Below are positions 1 to 6,429 of a stretch of DNA of 8,490 nt, one piece after another. The stretch's first letter is position 1, and each line of letters opens with the position of its first letter. Origin of the DNA: an uncultured Paenibacillaceae bacterium (lineage in GTDB: Bacteria > Bacillota > Bacilli > Aneurinibacillales > Aneurinibacillaceae). Location: positions 1 through 8,490 of the forward strand of contig CALNBV010000014.1 of the NCBI GenBank assembly GCA_937874515.1, in the 5' to 3' direction. Under the pieces are notes generated by a model. It had not been told where the DNA came from. It was given only the letters and a program-made list of their open reading frames with translations, and made no database searches. Both the position numbers and the translations under genes were made by a program.

Positions 1-2
1 CC

Positions 3-962
3 GCTTTAGGTCAATTAGTTACTGTTACTTGTACTGCTTCGACACTAAATTTAACCATTCCCATTGTTCCAACCCCTGCTCCTTCCTTTTGTCCTGCTGA
101 TGAATTATGCTGTATGGAAATCGGCCGTGAAGATGTAACTCTTACTGATGGTACACAGGCCCAGTTAGTAGCCATTGTATCTAGTATCCCTTTGCATTTT
201 GTAATTTCTGCGAATGGCACTGTCATTTGTGAATTTGATTCTCATGTGAAGATCTTCCAAAAGGATGTCCTTTGTGCACCTCAAGGTACCCATGTATTAT
301 GCCGGTTGATCCAAATCATTTGTGATGCTGTTCTTTTAAATGAATGTCAAATTGCTGTGAATGTAAGTATTTGCAAAGAAATTCAAGTGGAATCAGAAGT
401 GAAATTGGAGATCATTGCTGATTTCTGCAAACCTCGTGCACCCATCCCTCCCAATATACTGCCTTTGCCCTGCCCGCCTGTTGGCCAATTCCCGCCACAA
501 TGTCCTTCTATCTTCCCAGAAGTGATGAATAACTGCTTATGCTCTGTAACTGGTGTTGCCAGCGGTGAATTCGATCCTTTTATCACATTAGATGGGCTGG
601 CAATCGTATCGGCAACCATCACCCTGAATATTTGCCCAAACTGTGAGTTTACAGGAAGCACCATTGATGGTACCATCACCTTTTTGACGGGACTTGGAAA
701 CATTGTCCCCGTTCCATTTAACGCGATTACGACAACTCCTCCTTTATGTAACATCCCTATACCAGGAATTACCACAATTGAAGGTACACTCCCTCTAGCC
801 TTTGATGGTTTTATTGGTTTCTTATTCCCCTTTACGCTTACAATTAATAAAAATAACAATACAGCTGTCCTGACTATTGACCTCACTGAAGTCATAGGGA
901 TTCCAGTCAATTTAGATTTATCTGCTGCTGGTATTTCAGTCATGAATTGCAATCCTTTTTAA
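3..962 (+). CDS. Cys-rich, beta-type hypothetical protein, 5' end missing (spore-surface-like)
   Basis: The reading frame is open from the first bases of the window, so the gene begins upstream; the first internal ATG (114) is not a credible start because 37 open codons precede it and no Shine-Dalgarno sequence lies in front. The visible 319 residues hold about 19 cysteines, including a CC pair, many single Cys in alternating hydrophobic (beta-strand-like) stretches, a Pro-rich linker around residues 149-171 and a second beta-rich half ending MNCNPF. There is no transmembrane segment or nucleotide-binding motif in the visible part. The pattern VLCAPQGT...CEIQ-like strands followed by DFCKPR resembles, from memory, uncharacterised Cys-rich proteins of spore-forming Bacilli, which suggests a disulfide-crosslinked spore coat, exosporium or appendage protein; this is inference. 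A strong terminator follows the stop after 14 bases, so it is the last gene of its transcript. Reality of the gene: high; function: low confidence. Confidence 0.8.
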   Translation, partial: ALGQLVTVTCTASTLNLTIPIVPTPAPSFCPADELCCMEIGREDVTLTDGTQAQLVAIVSSIPLHFVISANGTVICEFDSHVKIFQKDVLCAPQGTHVLCRLIQIICDAVLLNECQIAVNVSICKEIQVESEVKLEIIADFCKPRAPIPPNILPLPCPPVGQFPPQCPSIFPEVMNNCLCSVTGVASGEFDPFITLDGLAIVSATITLNICPNCEFTGSTIDGTITFLTGLGNIVPVPFNAITTTPPLCNIPIPGITTIEGTLPLAFDGFIGFLFPFTLTINKNNNTAVLTIDLTEVIGIPVNLDLSAAGISVMNCNPF

Positions 963-976
963 AAGGTACAAAAATG

Positions 977-1007
977 AAAAATCCCTCCTATAATCTGAGG
1001 GATTTTT
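977..1007. terminator. Bidirectional rho-independent terminator
   Basis: A perfect 11-bp inverted repeat (AAAAATCCCTC at 977-987 and GAGGGATTTTT at 997-1007) encloses a 9-base loop. The A run on one side and T run on the other give a U-tract in either direction. It lies between two convergent genes, the Cys-rich protein (stop at 962) and the methyltransferase (stop at 1015), and probably ends both transcripts. Confidence 0.9.
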
Positions 1008-1014
1008 CTGTATA

Positions 1015-1599
1015 TTATTGTTTAATAGCAAAAAAACTAATATAGGGTTCTTCTTTATCACCTGTTACAATTCGTTCAAAAATAGAAAAACCATGGTCAA
1101 CTAAAACATTTTCAATTTCTTTTTCCTCATACAATTGATTAAAAATATTATCAGTTACTTGTTCTCCTTTGCCAATGCGGAATGAAGAAAAGAATACCCC
1201 GCCCTGTTTCATGACACGGTTTGCTTCTAAAAGTGCTTTATGTAAATCTTCCTGTGTTAAATAAATAAGAGAAGCATTGGCCCATACCCCATCGTATAAA
1301 CCGTCCCCCACAGGGATTTGGCGAAAATCTCCCTGAATAAATTCAACACCACGAACTTTTAGTTTTGCCTGTTCTAACATGACTTCACTTATGTCTAACC
1401 CTTGCACCTGTAAATCATATCGTTTTAACCGTAAAGCATCGTGGCCTACCCCACAACCTAAATCTAATATTTGATTTCCACTTAAAAGCATTTGAAAACT
1501 AGAAATGAACTGCATGGTGAGTTCTCGGTGGCGCCATTTCAAACCGGGTTCACTGGCCATTTTATCAAAAGATGCCCGGTTACGATCCACATAATCCAT
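1015..1599 (-). CDS. Class I SAM-dependent methyltransferase
   Basis: A 194-residue protein with a Rossmann-type methyltransferase fold. Motif I is ILDLGCGVG at residues 44-52, the acidic residue that usually contacts the SAM ribose is D69 in GLDIS, and the later motif GDFRQIP (roughly residues 90-97) fits the adenine-contacting region. The F-D-x-M-A-S-E and LKWRHREL segment before motif I is typical of small Methyltransf_11/25-type enzymes. The substrate cannot be told from the sequence. The open frame extends upstream to 1677, but the ATG at 1599 is preferred: GGGAGGT lies 6 bases in front of it, and the upstream 26 residues are basic and unlike the family. It is a single gene, divergent from the PhaE-like gene and convergent with the Cys-rich protein gene. 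The class is secure; no specific name is justified. Confidence 0.9.
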   Translation of the reverse strand: MDYVDRNRASFDKMASEPGLKWRHRELTMQFISSFQMLLSGNQILDLGCGVGHDALRLKRYDLQVQGLDISEVMLEQAKLKVRGVEFIQGDFRQIPVGDGLYDGVWANASLIYLTQEDLHKALLEANRVMKQGGVFFSSFRIGKGEQVTDNIFNQLYEEKEIENVLVDHGFSIFERIVTGDKEEPYISFFAIKQ

Positions 1600-1605
1600 C
1601 CTACT

Positions 1606-1612
1606 ACCTCCC
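1606..1612 (-). promoter_or_regulatory. Ribosome binding site that fixes the methyltransferase start
   Basis: Read on the minus strand, GGGAGGT stands 6 bases before the ATG at 1599. No comparable site precedes the longer start at 1677, so this site decides for the 194-residue product. Confidence 0.8.
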
Positions 1613-1745
1613 ACCTTTTTTTTATTTATTATCCGATTAATAATGACTAAATTAAGGCACTTACAATTTTTTGTCATAAATAAAGATGTTCTCTTCTAAA
1701 TATTATATGAGATAGCAAGTTCAAGTACAATCAGGAGGGGTGTAA

Positions 1746-2090
1746 ATGACAATAAATTCAACCACCTTTGATCCAATCCAAATATGGAAAAGTTGGTATG
1801 AAGCAATGGAACAAACCTGGGGGAAGTCATTAGATGAATGGGTAAAAACCGAAGAATACACCATGTGGATTGGAGAAATTCAAAAATGGTTCTTCTATAC
1901 CCATGAAAATTACAAGAAAACAGTGGATCAAATTCTAGCAGAAAATAATATTCCCAGTAAAAATGATATTTCAACCATTGCACAACTCATTATTCAACTC
2001 GAAGAAAAAATAGAAAAACTGGATGAACGTCTTGACACAGAAGTTCTTGCACAGATTTCATCCATAAAATCAAAGCTCCCCCCTAAATAA
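1746..2090 (+). CDS. PhaE/phasin-like small protein (PHA synthase subunit or granule protein)
   Basis: A 114-residue soluble protein with no signal peptide. Its first half is rich in tryptophan (W14, W17, W25, W32, W41, W48) and predicted helical. The segment N-N-I-P-S-K-N-D-I (67-75) followed by a heptad-like helix (about 76-98, QLEEKIEKLDERL) matches my memory of the conserved C-terminal region of PhaE/PhaR-type PHA synthase subunits and phasins, where a 'lPt+.D' turn precedes a leucine-rich coiled coil. It is much shorter than a full class III PhaE (about 350 aa), and no phaC, phaB or phaQ lies in the window. It therefore may be a stand-alone phasin or accessory factor binding PHA granules. 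AGGAGG (1733-1738) lies 7 bases before the ATG. It is monocistronic, ending at a terminator. The gene is secure; the family assignment is moderate. Confidence 0.8.
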   Translation: MTINSTTFDPIQIWKSWYEAMEQTWGKSLDEWVKTEEYTMWIGEIQKWFFYTHENYKKTVDQILAENNIPSKNDISTIAQLIIQLEEKIEKLDERLDTEVLAQISSIKSKLPPK

Positions 2091-2102
2091 AACAGAGAAA
2101 TA

Positions 2103-2137
2103 AAGGATGTTCCAAATCAAGAAAATGGAACATCCTT
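2103..2137. terminator. Bidirectional rho-independent terminator
   Basis: A perfect 12-bp inverted repeat (AAGGATGTTCCA at 2103-2114, TGGAACATCCTT at 2126-2137) has an 11-base loop. With a one-base bulge the stem extends through AAATAA/TTATTT. It sits between the convergent ends of the PhaE-like gene (2090) and thiD (2144), with A- and T-rich flanks, and should serve both strands. Confidence 0.88.
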
Positions 2138-2143
2138 ATTTAA

Positions 2144-2938
2144 TTACGTCCTTTGATACGCCCAATGGTTGGTTGGACCATGGCCATGGCCAATGCCAAG
2201 AGGGTTGCAAATGGCTGCTGTAATGAATCTCTTAGCTTCATCAACAGCTTCTACTACGCTTTTCCCTCTGGCTAATCCCGCGGTAACAGCAGCGGCAAAG
2301 GTACATCCAGTTCCATGGGTATGGGGAGTTTCAAACCGCTTTTCTTTCAGTTCTTTAAACTCTTGTCCATCATAAAAAACATCGATGGCCATTTCTCCAG
2401 AGGAATGGCCTCCTTTAATTACAACGGATTGTGCACCCATTTCCCGTAAAATCTGGGCAGCTTTTTTCATTTCGTCCATGGTTTCTATTTTAATCCCAGT
2501 TAATACTTCTGCTTCTGGAAGATTTGGGGTAACAACCATAGCAAGAGGGATTAAATACTGCTTCACAGCCTCTACAGCTTCTTCAAGCAATAGAGAAGCT
2601 CCCCCTTTTGCAATCATAACAGGGTCTAGTACATAATTTGTAATTTCATATTGTTTAATCTTTTTTGCTACCATTTCAATAATATTGGAATCAAACAACA
2701 TTCCCGTTTTTGCTGCATCTGTTCCAATATCAGATAGAACTGCATCCATTTGTTGTTCAATAAATGCTGGGGGTACAGGCATTACCCCATGGACACCCAA
2801 TGTATTTTGAGCTGTTAATGCCGTTACTACAGACATCCCATAAACCCCTAATTGTTGAAAGGTTTTTAAATCAGCCTGTATCCCTGCGCCACCGCCACTA
2901 TCAGAACCCGCTATGGTTAAAGCGCGATATACTTTCAT
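2144..2938 (-). CDS. thiD: ThiD: hydroxymethylpyrimidine (phosphate) kinase
   Basis: A 264-residue cytoplasmic ribokinase-family enzyme, the usual ThiD length. It phosphorylates 4-amino-5-hydroxymethyl-2-methylpyrimidine (HMP) to HMP-P and then HMP-PP, the pyrimidine half of thiamin. Seen in the sequence: the N-terminal substrate motif AGSDSGGGAGIQADLK region (residues 10-25), DPVM (105-108), TPN (137-139), KGGH (175-178), the anion-hole motif HGTGC (208-212, with C212 at the position of the catalytic Cys of ThiD), and the characteristic GPTNHW tail. The start ATG has a TGAGGTGAG ribosome site overlapping the intergenic space, and only 15 bases separate it from the binding-protein gene upstream, so it is the last gene of the transporter operon. 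Some paralogues act as pyridoxal kinases, but the transporter context favours HMP salvage. Confidence 0.95.
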   Translation of the reverse strand: MKVYRALTIAGSDSGGGAGIQADLKTFQQLGVYGMSVVTALTAQNTLGVHGVMPVPPAFIEQQMDAVLSDIGTDAAKTGMLFDSNIIEMVAKKIKQYEITNYVLDPVMIAKGGASLLLEEAVEAVKQYLIPLAMVVTPNLPEAEVLTGIKIETMDEMKKAAQILREMGAQSVVIKGGHSSGEMAIDVFYDGQEFKELKEKRFETPHTHGTGCTFAAAVTAGLARGKSVVEAVDEAKRFITAAICNPLGIGHGHGPTNHWAYQRT

Positions 2939-2953
2939 CGAAAACTCACCTCA

Positions 2954-3946
2954 TTAATTCTTATCTTTCAAAGATATAAAACAATCTTTTCCTTTAACGT
3001 CTTTTGTTAATTGTTTCTTTTCTTTTAACCAGTTAATAACCCTATTCCAGTTTTCTTCAGCCTGGCTGCCAAATTGGACATCCTTTTCCATCATAAGAGG
3101 AAGCAAAACAGCTAAACTTTGTTCTTCCACATCCTTTTCTAATGGGAATTCCTGGCTTTGGTTTTCAAGTAAGATTTCTAAAGAATCTGCAGGATTATTT
3201 TTCACATCTTCCTGCCCTTTTTGTGCAGCTTTCCAAAAACGTGCTAAAACATCCTTTTTATTCTTTATTGTTTCCTCTCCAGCTACAATCACAAGTTCAT
3301 AATAATCAGGAACACCATAGGCTGTAAAAGAAATATTCCGCACTTTAAATCCCTGTTTATTAAACAAAATTTCCTCGTGGTTCGTAAATCCACCATACAC
3401 TGCATCTACTCGTTTTCCAGCAAGAGCTGGAACAATATCAAAGCCAATATCCTGCATGTTTACTTTCGTTGGGTCTCCCCCATCTTTGGCAACCATGGTC
3501 TCCATAAAAGCCTGATTTAAAGGAATGGAGGGATAGCCAACTTTCTTACCAACCAGGTCTTTGGGAGATTGAATAGGGCTATTTGTTGGTACCAGTAAAG
3601 TGTTTAATGGATGGCGGACAACAGCCGCAATGGATTTTACCGGAATCCCTTCACCTCGAGCTAAGGCAACCTGTGGTTGATAGGTAAGAGCCAAATCCAC
3701 CTGGTTTGCAGCTGCCATCCGAATAGGATCATTGGTTTCAGCAGGCATTTGGATTTTCAAATCGATGCCTTCTTCAGTAAAATACCCTTTTTTTAAGGCA
3801 GTGTATATAAATGAATGCACGGCATTAGGATACCAGTCCAACATTATTGTTACCTGATCTTTTTTCTCTTTTTCAGGAGTACAGCCTGTAATTACTGACA
3901 GAAGTAAGACAAGCACTGCCCCTACTACTAAATGAACTTTCTTCAA
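2954..3946 (-). CDS. thiY: ThiY-like pyrimidine-binding lipoprotein of an ABC importer (NMT1/THI5 family)
   Basis: A 330-residue extracytoplasmic substrate-binding protein. The N-terminus has a basic start, a hydrophobic segment (5-19) and a lipobox I-T-G-C with the lipidated Cys at 22. The mature part begins TIMLDWYPN (33-41) with H44, then KGYF (53-56), KKVGYPS (134-140) and DAVYGGFTNHE (181-191), all typical of NMT1/THI5-domain proteins that bind thiamin-pyrimidine precursors; B. halodurans ThiY binds N-formyl-4-amino-5-aminomethyl-2-methylpyrimidine. The start is TTG: AGGAGGT (3954-3960) lies 7 bases before it and overlaps the permease stop, leaving 5 bases between the genes. It would hand its ligand to the permease and ATPase encoded just upstream. 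The ligand (HMP, formylamino-pyrimidine, or a related compound) is inferred from the family and from the following thiD. Confidence 0.92.
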   Translation of the reverse strand: MKKVHLVVGAVLVLLLSVITGCTPEKEKKDQVTIMLDWYPNAVHSFIYTALKKGYFTEEGIDLKIQMPAETNDPIRMAAANQVDLALTYQPQVALARGEGIPVKSIAAVVRHPLNTLLVPTNSPIQSPKDLVGKKVGYPSIPLNQAFMETMVAKDGGDPTKVNMQDIGFDIVPALAGKRVDAVYGGFTNHEEILFNKQGFKVRNISFTAYGVPDYYELVIVAGEETIKNKKDVLARFWKAAQKGQEDVKNNPADSLEILLENQSQEFPLEKDVEEQSLAVLLPLMMEKDVQFGSQAEENWNRVINWLKEKKQLTKDVKGKDCFISLKDKN

Positions 3947-3951
3947 ATGTG

Positions 3952-4701
3952 TTACCTCCTATTTTTTAATGTTAATTTCTCAAACCATCCTATAATTATA
4001 AATAAAATAAGACCTAATAAAGAAAGGAGAAGGACGGAAGCGAATACCCCATCAGATCGAAGTGTAGAAGCCATTCTGCGTCCAAAATAGCCCAGACCTG
4101 ATTCTGCCCCTAACCACTCCCCAATCGTAGCACCAGTAATACTATAAACAGCCACTACTTTTAAGCCAGAGAAAAAGGAGGGAATGGCCATAGGAACCTG
4201 AACTTTGCGAAAAATTTGCCACCTGTTGGCACCCATGGTTTTAAGCAAATCCATCAAATCATCCTTTGTCATTTTCAACCCATCATATAAATTTACCAGA
4301 AGAGGAAAGAAAGAAAAAAGGATGACCGCAGCAATTTTTGTCCATAAGGAATACCCAAACCACAATGCGAAGACTGGCGCAATGGCAATTAAGGGAATGG
4401 TCTGAGATACGATAAGGATGGGATAAAAAATTCTTTGGATGGTTTTAGAGAAGAACATGCCTACAGCCAACAGGATGGCAGCAACCACAGAAAAAAACAG
4501 ACCAACAAGAACTTCATACAAGGTTGTCCCCAAATGAATGGTAAACAACTGCTCTTTATATTTCCATAACCCCGCAATAATCATGGATGGTGCAGGAAGA
4601 ATAAAGAAAGGAACCCAATCCTGTCTGACGGCAATCTCCCAAATGATTAAAACCAGGAGAAAAAATAAGATGGATTGATAATATTTTTTAAGGTTTTTCA
4701 T
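3952..4701 (-). CDS. thiX: ThiX-like ABC transporter permease
   Basis: A 249-residue inner-membrane protein of the SsuC/TauC/ThiX type (BPD_transp_1). About six hydrophobic spans can be placed near residues 11-25, 60-82, 93-115, 120-140, 178-198 and 218-240. LPAPS at 35-39 is typical of this subfamily. The EAA loop that docks on the ATPase lies at about 149-170 (LMDLLKTMGANRW...VQVP), with the conserved Gly at 157. The ATG start overlaps the ATPase stop in a 4-base ATGA arrangement, a sign of translational coupling, and a GGGAGAAG ribosome site sits inside the end of the ATPase gene. The SsuC-like fold alone would also fit sulfonate or nitrate uptake; the ThiY-like partner and thiD make pyrimidine uptake the better reading. 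Confidence 0.92.
   Translation of the reverse strand: MKNLKKYYQSILFFLLVLIIWEIAVRQDWVPFFILPAPSMIIAGLWKYKEQLFTIHLGTTLYEVLVGLFFSVVAAILLAVGMFFSKTIQRIFYPILIVSQTIPLIAIAPVFALWFGYSLWTKIAAVILFSFFPLLVNLYDGLKMTKDDLMDLLKTMGANRWQIFRKVQVPMAIPSFFSGLKVVAVYSITGATIGEWLGAESGLGYFGRRMASTLRSDGVFASVLLLSLLGLILFIIIGWFEKLTLKNRR
3954..3960 (-). promoter_or_regulatory. Ribosome binding site for the TTG-started thiY
   Basis: AGGAGGT on the minus strand, 7 bases before TTG at 3946 and overlapping the TAA of the permease gene. There is no in-frame ATG nearby that would give a signal peptide, so this site decides for the TTG start. Confidence 0.82.
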
Positions 4702-5438
4702 AAATGGTTCTTCTCCCGAATTTTCTCACTGAGGAGTCTTCTGTATTCAATAAACTCATGCCCAAAAATCATATCGGGGACTCTCGGACGGGAAAAAGGA
4801 ATGGATACCTCTTCAATTTCCCCATCTCGTAAAACCAGTACCCGATCACTTAAGAGAATGGCTTCCTCAATATCATGGGTAATAAAGAATATGGTTTTGC
4901 CTAACCGTTCCCAAACAGAAAGGAGCCACCTTTGCATATCTTGTTTTCTCATAGCATCTAAAGCGCCAAATGGCTCGTCTAAAAGGAGAAGGTCAGACCC
5001 TGTCATAATCGTGCGGAGAAAGGCTGCCCGCTGCCTCATCCCCCCTGAAAGCCGTGAAGGATATTCATTGGCTACCTCTGATAATCCAAACTCCTTCAAC
5101 AATGCCGTTGCCTTTTCTTTCTCAACTTCTTTATTACTGGACCTTATTTCCACAGGGAGTAATACATTTTCTATTATCTTTCTCCAGGGAAGGAGTTGGT
5201 CCTTTTGTGGCATATAACCAATCTTGCCAAGACGATTCCCTTCGTATCCCTCATAATAGATGTGACCATCTTCCCCTTCCATTAAACCAGCAATGATTTT
5301 TAACAGCGTACTTTTTCCCGAACCACTGGAACCAATAAGAGAAACAAACTCCCCCTTACGAAGGGAAAGAGAAATATTTTTAAAAATGGGATGTTCACTT
5401 TCCGTATAACGAAAAGTAAGGCGATCGATAACTAACAA
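4698..5438 (-). CDS. thiZ: ThiZ-like ABC transporter ATP-binding protein
   Basis: A 246-residue cytoplasmic ATPase, first gene of the four-gene operon. All the nucleotide-binding motifs are intact: Walker A GSSGSGKST (36-44), Q-loop Q78, signature LSGGMRQR (130-137), Walker B LLLLDE (150-155), D-loop GALD (158-161) and the switch histidine H188 in ITHD. The closest families are SsuB/TauB/ThiZ-type importers. The start codon is TTG at 5438, supported by GGAGG (5447-5451) 8 bases upstream. It overlaps the permease start by 4 bases. It should power import of the ligand captured by the ThiY-like lipoprotein. The gene order ATPase-permease-binding protein-kinase differs from the permease-binding protein-ATPase order implied by the name thiXYZ. 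Confidence 0.93.
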   Translation of the reverse strand: MLVIDRLTFRYTESEHPIFKNISLSLRKGEFVSLIGSSGSGKSTLLKIIAGLMEGEDGHIYYEGYEGNRLGKIGYMPQKDQLLPWRKIIENVLLPVEIRSSNKEVEKEKATALLKEFGLSEVANEYPSRLSGGMRQRAAFLRTIMTGSDLLLLDEPFGALDAMRKQDMQRWLLSVWERLGKTIFFITHDIEEAILLSDRVLVLRDGEIEEVSIPFSRPRVPDMIFGHEFIEYRRLLSEKIREKNHL

Positions 5439-5446
5439 GCCTACTT

Positions 5447-5451
5447 CCTCC
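5447..5451 (-). promoter_or_regulatory. Ribosome binding site for the TTG-started ATPase gene
   Basis: GGAGG (within GGAGGAAG) on the minus strand, 8 bases before TTG at 5438. The resulting N-terminus MLVIDRLTFRY is what ATPases of this family normally show. Confidence 0.8.
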
Positions 5452-5471
5452 GTTCCAATTCTATCTATATT

Positions 5472-5500
5472 ATGGTAAACAGATTGTCTAATTCCGTCAA
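5472..5500 (-). promoter_or_regulatory. Candidate SigA promoter of the thi transport operon
   Basis: On the minus strand, TTGACG (5500-5495, 5 of 6 to consensus) is followed after 17 bases by TACCAT (5477-5472, 4 of 6); CATAAT lies three bases further on. A start point near 5465 would leave a leader of only about 26 bases, too short for a riboswitch. Weak by the -10 box, supported by position. Confidence 0.5.
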
Positions 5501-5569
5501 TGTCTCAGAAAAATATCTATCCTAGTCGATTATTTGTCGTAATTTTTAGAAAATTCTATTTACATTAGT

Positions 5570-5598
5570 TTTCCTTTGTTATAACATACACTTATAAT
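5570..5598 (+). promoter_or_regulatory. Candidate promoter of the exonuclease gene
   Basis: A perfect TATAAT (5593-5598) lies 26 bases before the first possible start codon. The -35 at 17 bases spacing is poor (TTTCCT, 5570-5575). A second possibility is TTTACA (5559-5564) with TAACAT (5582-5587), spacing 17. A short palindrome TAGAA-AA-TTCTA (5547-5558) abuts that second -35. Confidence 0.45.
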
Positions 5599-5624
5599 CC
5601 TTTGCATTCATAAAGTGAAGGGAT

Positions 5625-6368
5625 GTGGTGACATTGTTTTCAGCTCTATTTTTCAGAAAAAAACGTGACAATACCATAGATACAGGACAACGGAATCTAA
5701 TTCACAAAAAATTGCTTTCATTAAAAAATTACAGGCATGAGGACCAATTCTTAAAAAAAATGCGTTTTATCGTATTCGATACAGAGACAACAGGTTTCCA
5801 TCCTTATAGTGGTGATGAACTCCTTTCAATAGGAGCTGTAGCCATTGAAAATGGCAAAATCCAGGACGATCACATTTTTCATTCCTATATAAATCCAAAC
5901 CGAACCATTCCAGGCCATATTTCAGAGTTAACAGGAATAGAAAATCATCATGTTGAAAGCGCTCCCTCTTTTTTATCTGTATTCTCTAATTTTCTGGATT
6001 TTAAATCTCACAGTCCTTTAATTGCCCATTGTGCCGCCTTTGACTTTAATTTCATAAATGTAAAGTTGAAATCCCATAAAATCATGAAAATACCCAATAA
6101 ATCCCTTGATACAATGAAGTTGGCTAGCCATCTTCTTAATGGCGGGGATGGGTTCACATTGGACGACCTCCTTCACCAGTATGGGATCCCAACAACAAAA
6201 AGGCACCATGCATTAGAAGATGCTCGTATGACGGCCAAATTATTTATTCATCAAATGGAACAACTTGAAAATGAAGGAGTAAGAACTTTATTTGAACTAG
6301 AAAAATTTATTAAATATAAAAATGACCTTTATCAATTAAACCAAGCTTCCTTTAATAGCAGTTTTTAA
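5625..6368 (+). CDS. DnaQ-family (DEDDh) 3'-5' exonuclease
   Basis: A protein of up to 247 residues with one RNase T/DnaQ exonuclease domain at about 46-210. The catalytic set is complete: D52 and E54 in VFDTETTG (Exo I), D140 in AHCAAFDF (Exo II), and H194 with D199 in RHHALEDA (Exo III). The common Asn after the Exo II histidine (AHN) is Cys (C136) here. About 45 basic, helical residues precede the domain, and a short tail of about 37 residues follows. It resembles the stand-alone 'DNA polymerase III epsilon-like' exonucleases rather than PolC. The start is uncertain: GTG 5625, GTG 5628 and TTG 5634 are all in frame; AAGGG (5618-5622) favours GTG 5628 by spacing, while GTGGTGA just before TTG 5634 also pairs well with 16S rRNA. 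The neighbour acsA converges on it. Likely role: trimming or repair of DNA ends, or RNA turnover; the exact substrate is unknown. Confidence 0.92.
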   Translation: MVTLFSALFFRKKRDNTIDTGQRNLIHKKLLSLKNYRHEDQFLKKMRFIVFDTETTGFHPYSGDELLSIGAVAIENGKIQDDHIFHSYINPNRTIPGHISELTGIENHHVESAPSFLSVFSNFLDFKSHSPLIAHCAAFDFNFINVKLKSHKIMKIPNKSLDTMKLASHLLNGGDGFTLDDLLHQYGIPTTKRHHALEDARMTAKLFIHQMEQLENEGVRTLFELEKFIKYKNDLYQLNQASFNSSF

Positions 6369-6390
6369 TTTTGTAGCAAATACAGAAATA

Positions 6391-6417
6391 AAGAGCGAGC
6401 CCATAAGGCTCGCTCTT
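6391..6417. terminator. Bidirectional rho-independent terminator
   Basis: A perfect 11-bp G+C-rich stem (AAGAGCGAGCC at 6391-6401, GGCTCGCTCTT at 6407-6417) with a 5-base loop, between the convergent ends of the exonuclease gene (6368) and acsA (6430). The T-tracts are modest on both sides (TTAATAAGTT on +, TTTATTTCTG on -). Confidence 0.87.
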
Positions 6418-6429
6418 AATAAGTTATTA

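Noticed and set aside
383..952. 189-codon open frame on - opposite the Cys-rich gene
   Set aside because: It lies antisense to a convincing gene, has no ribosome site or recognisable motif, and its start is inside that gene's coding frame.
1600..1677. 26-residue N-terminal extension of the methyltransferase
   Set aside because: No ribosome site precedes the ATG at 1677, while GGGAGGT stands correctly before the ATG at 1599; the extra residues do not fit the family.
4675..5217. 180-codon open frame on + across the ATPase gene
   Set aside because: It is a shadow of the ATPase gene with all motifs on the opposite strand, and it has no ribosome site.
5439..5624. TPP riboswitch before the thi operon
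   Set aside because: Only a lone CTGAGA was seen on the minus strand; the conserved ACCTGA and TAATGCCAGCG parts are absent.
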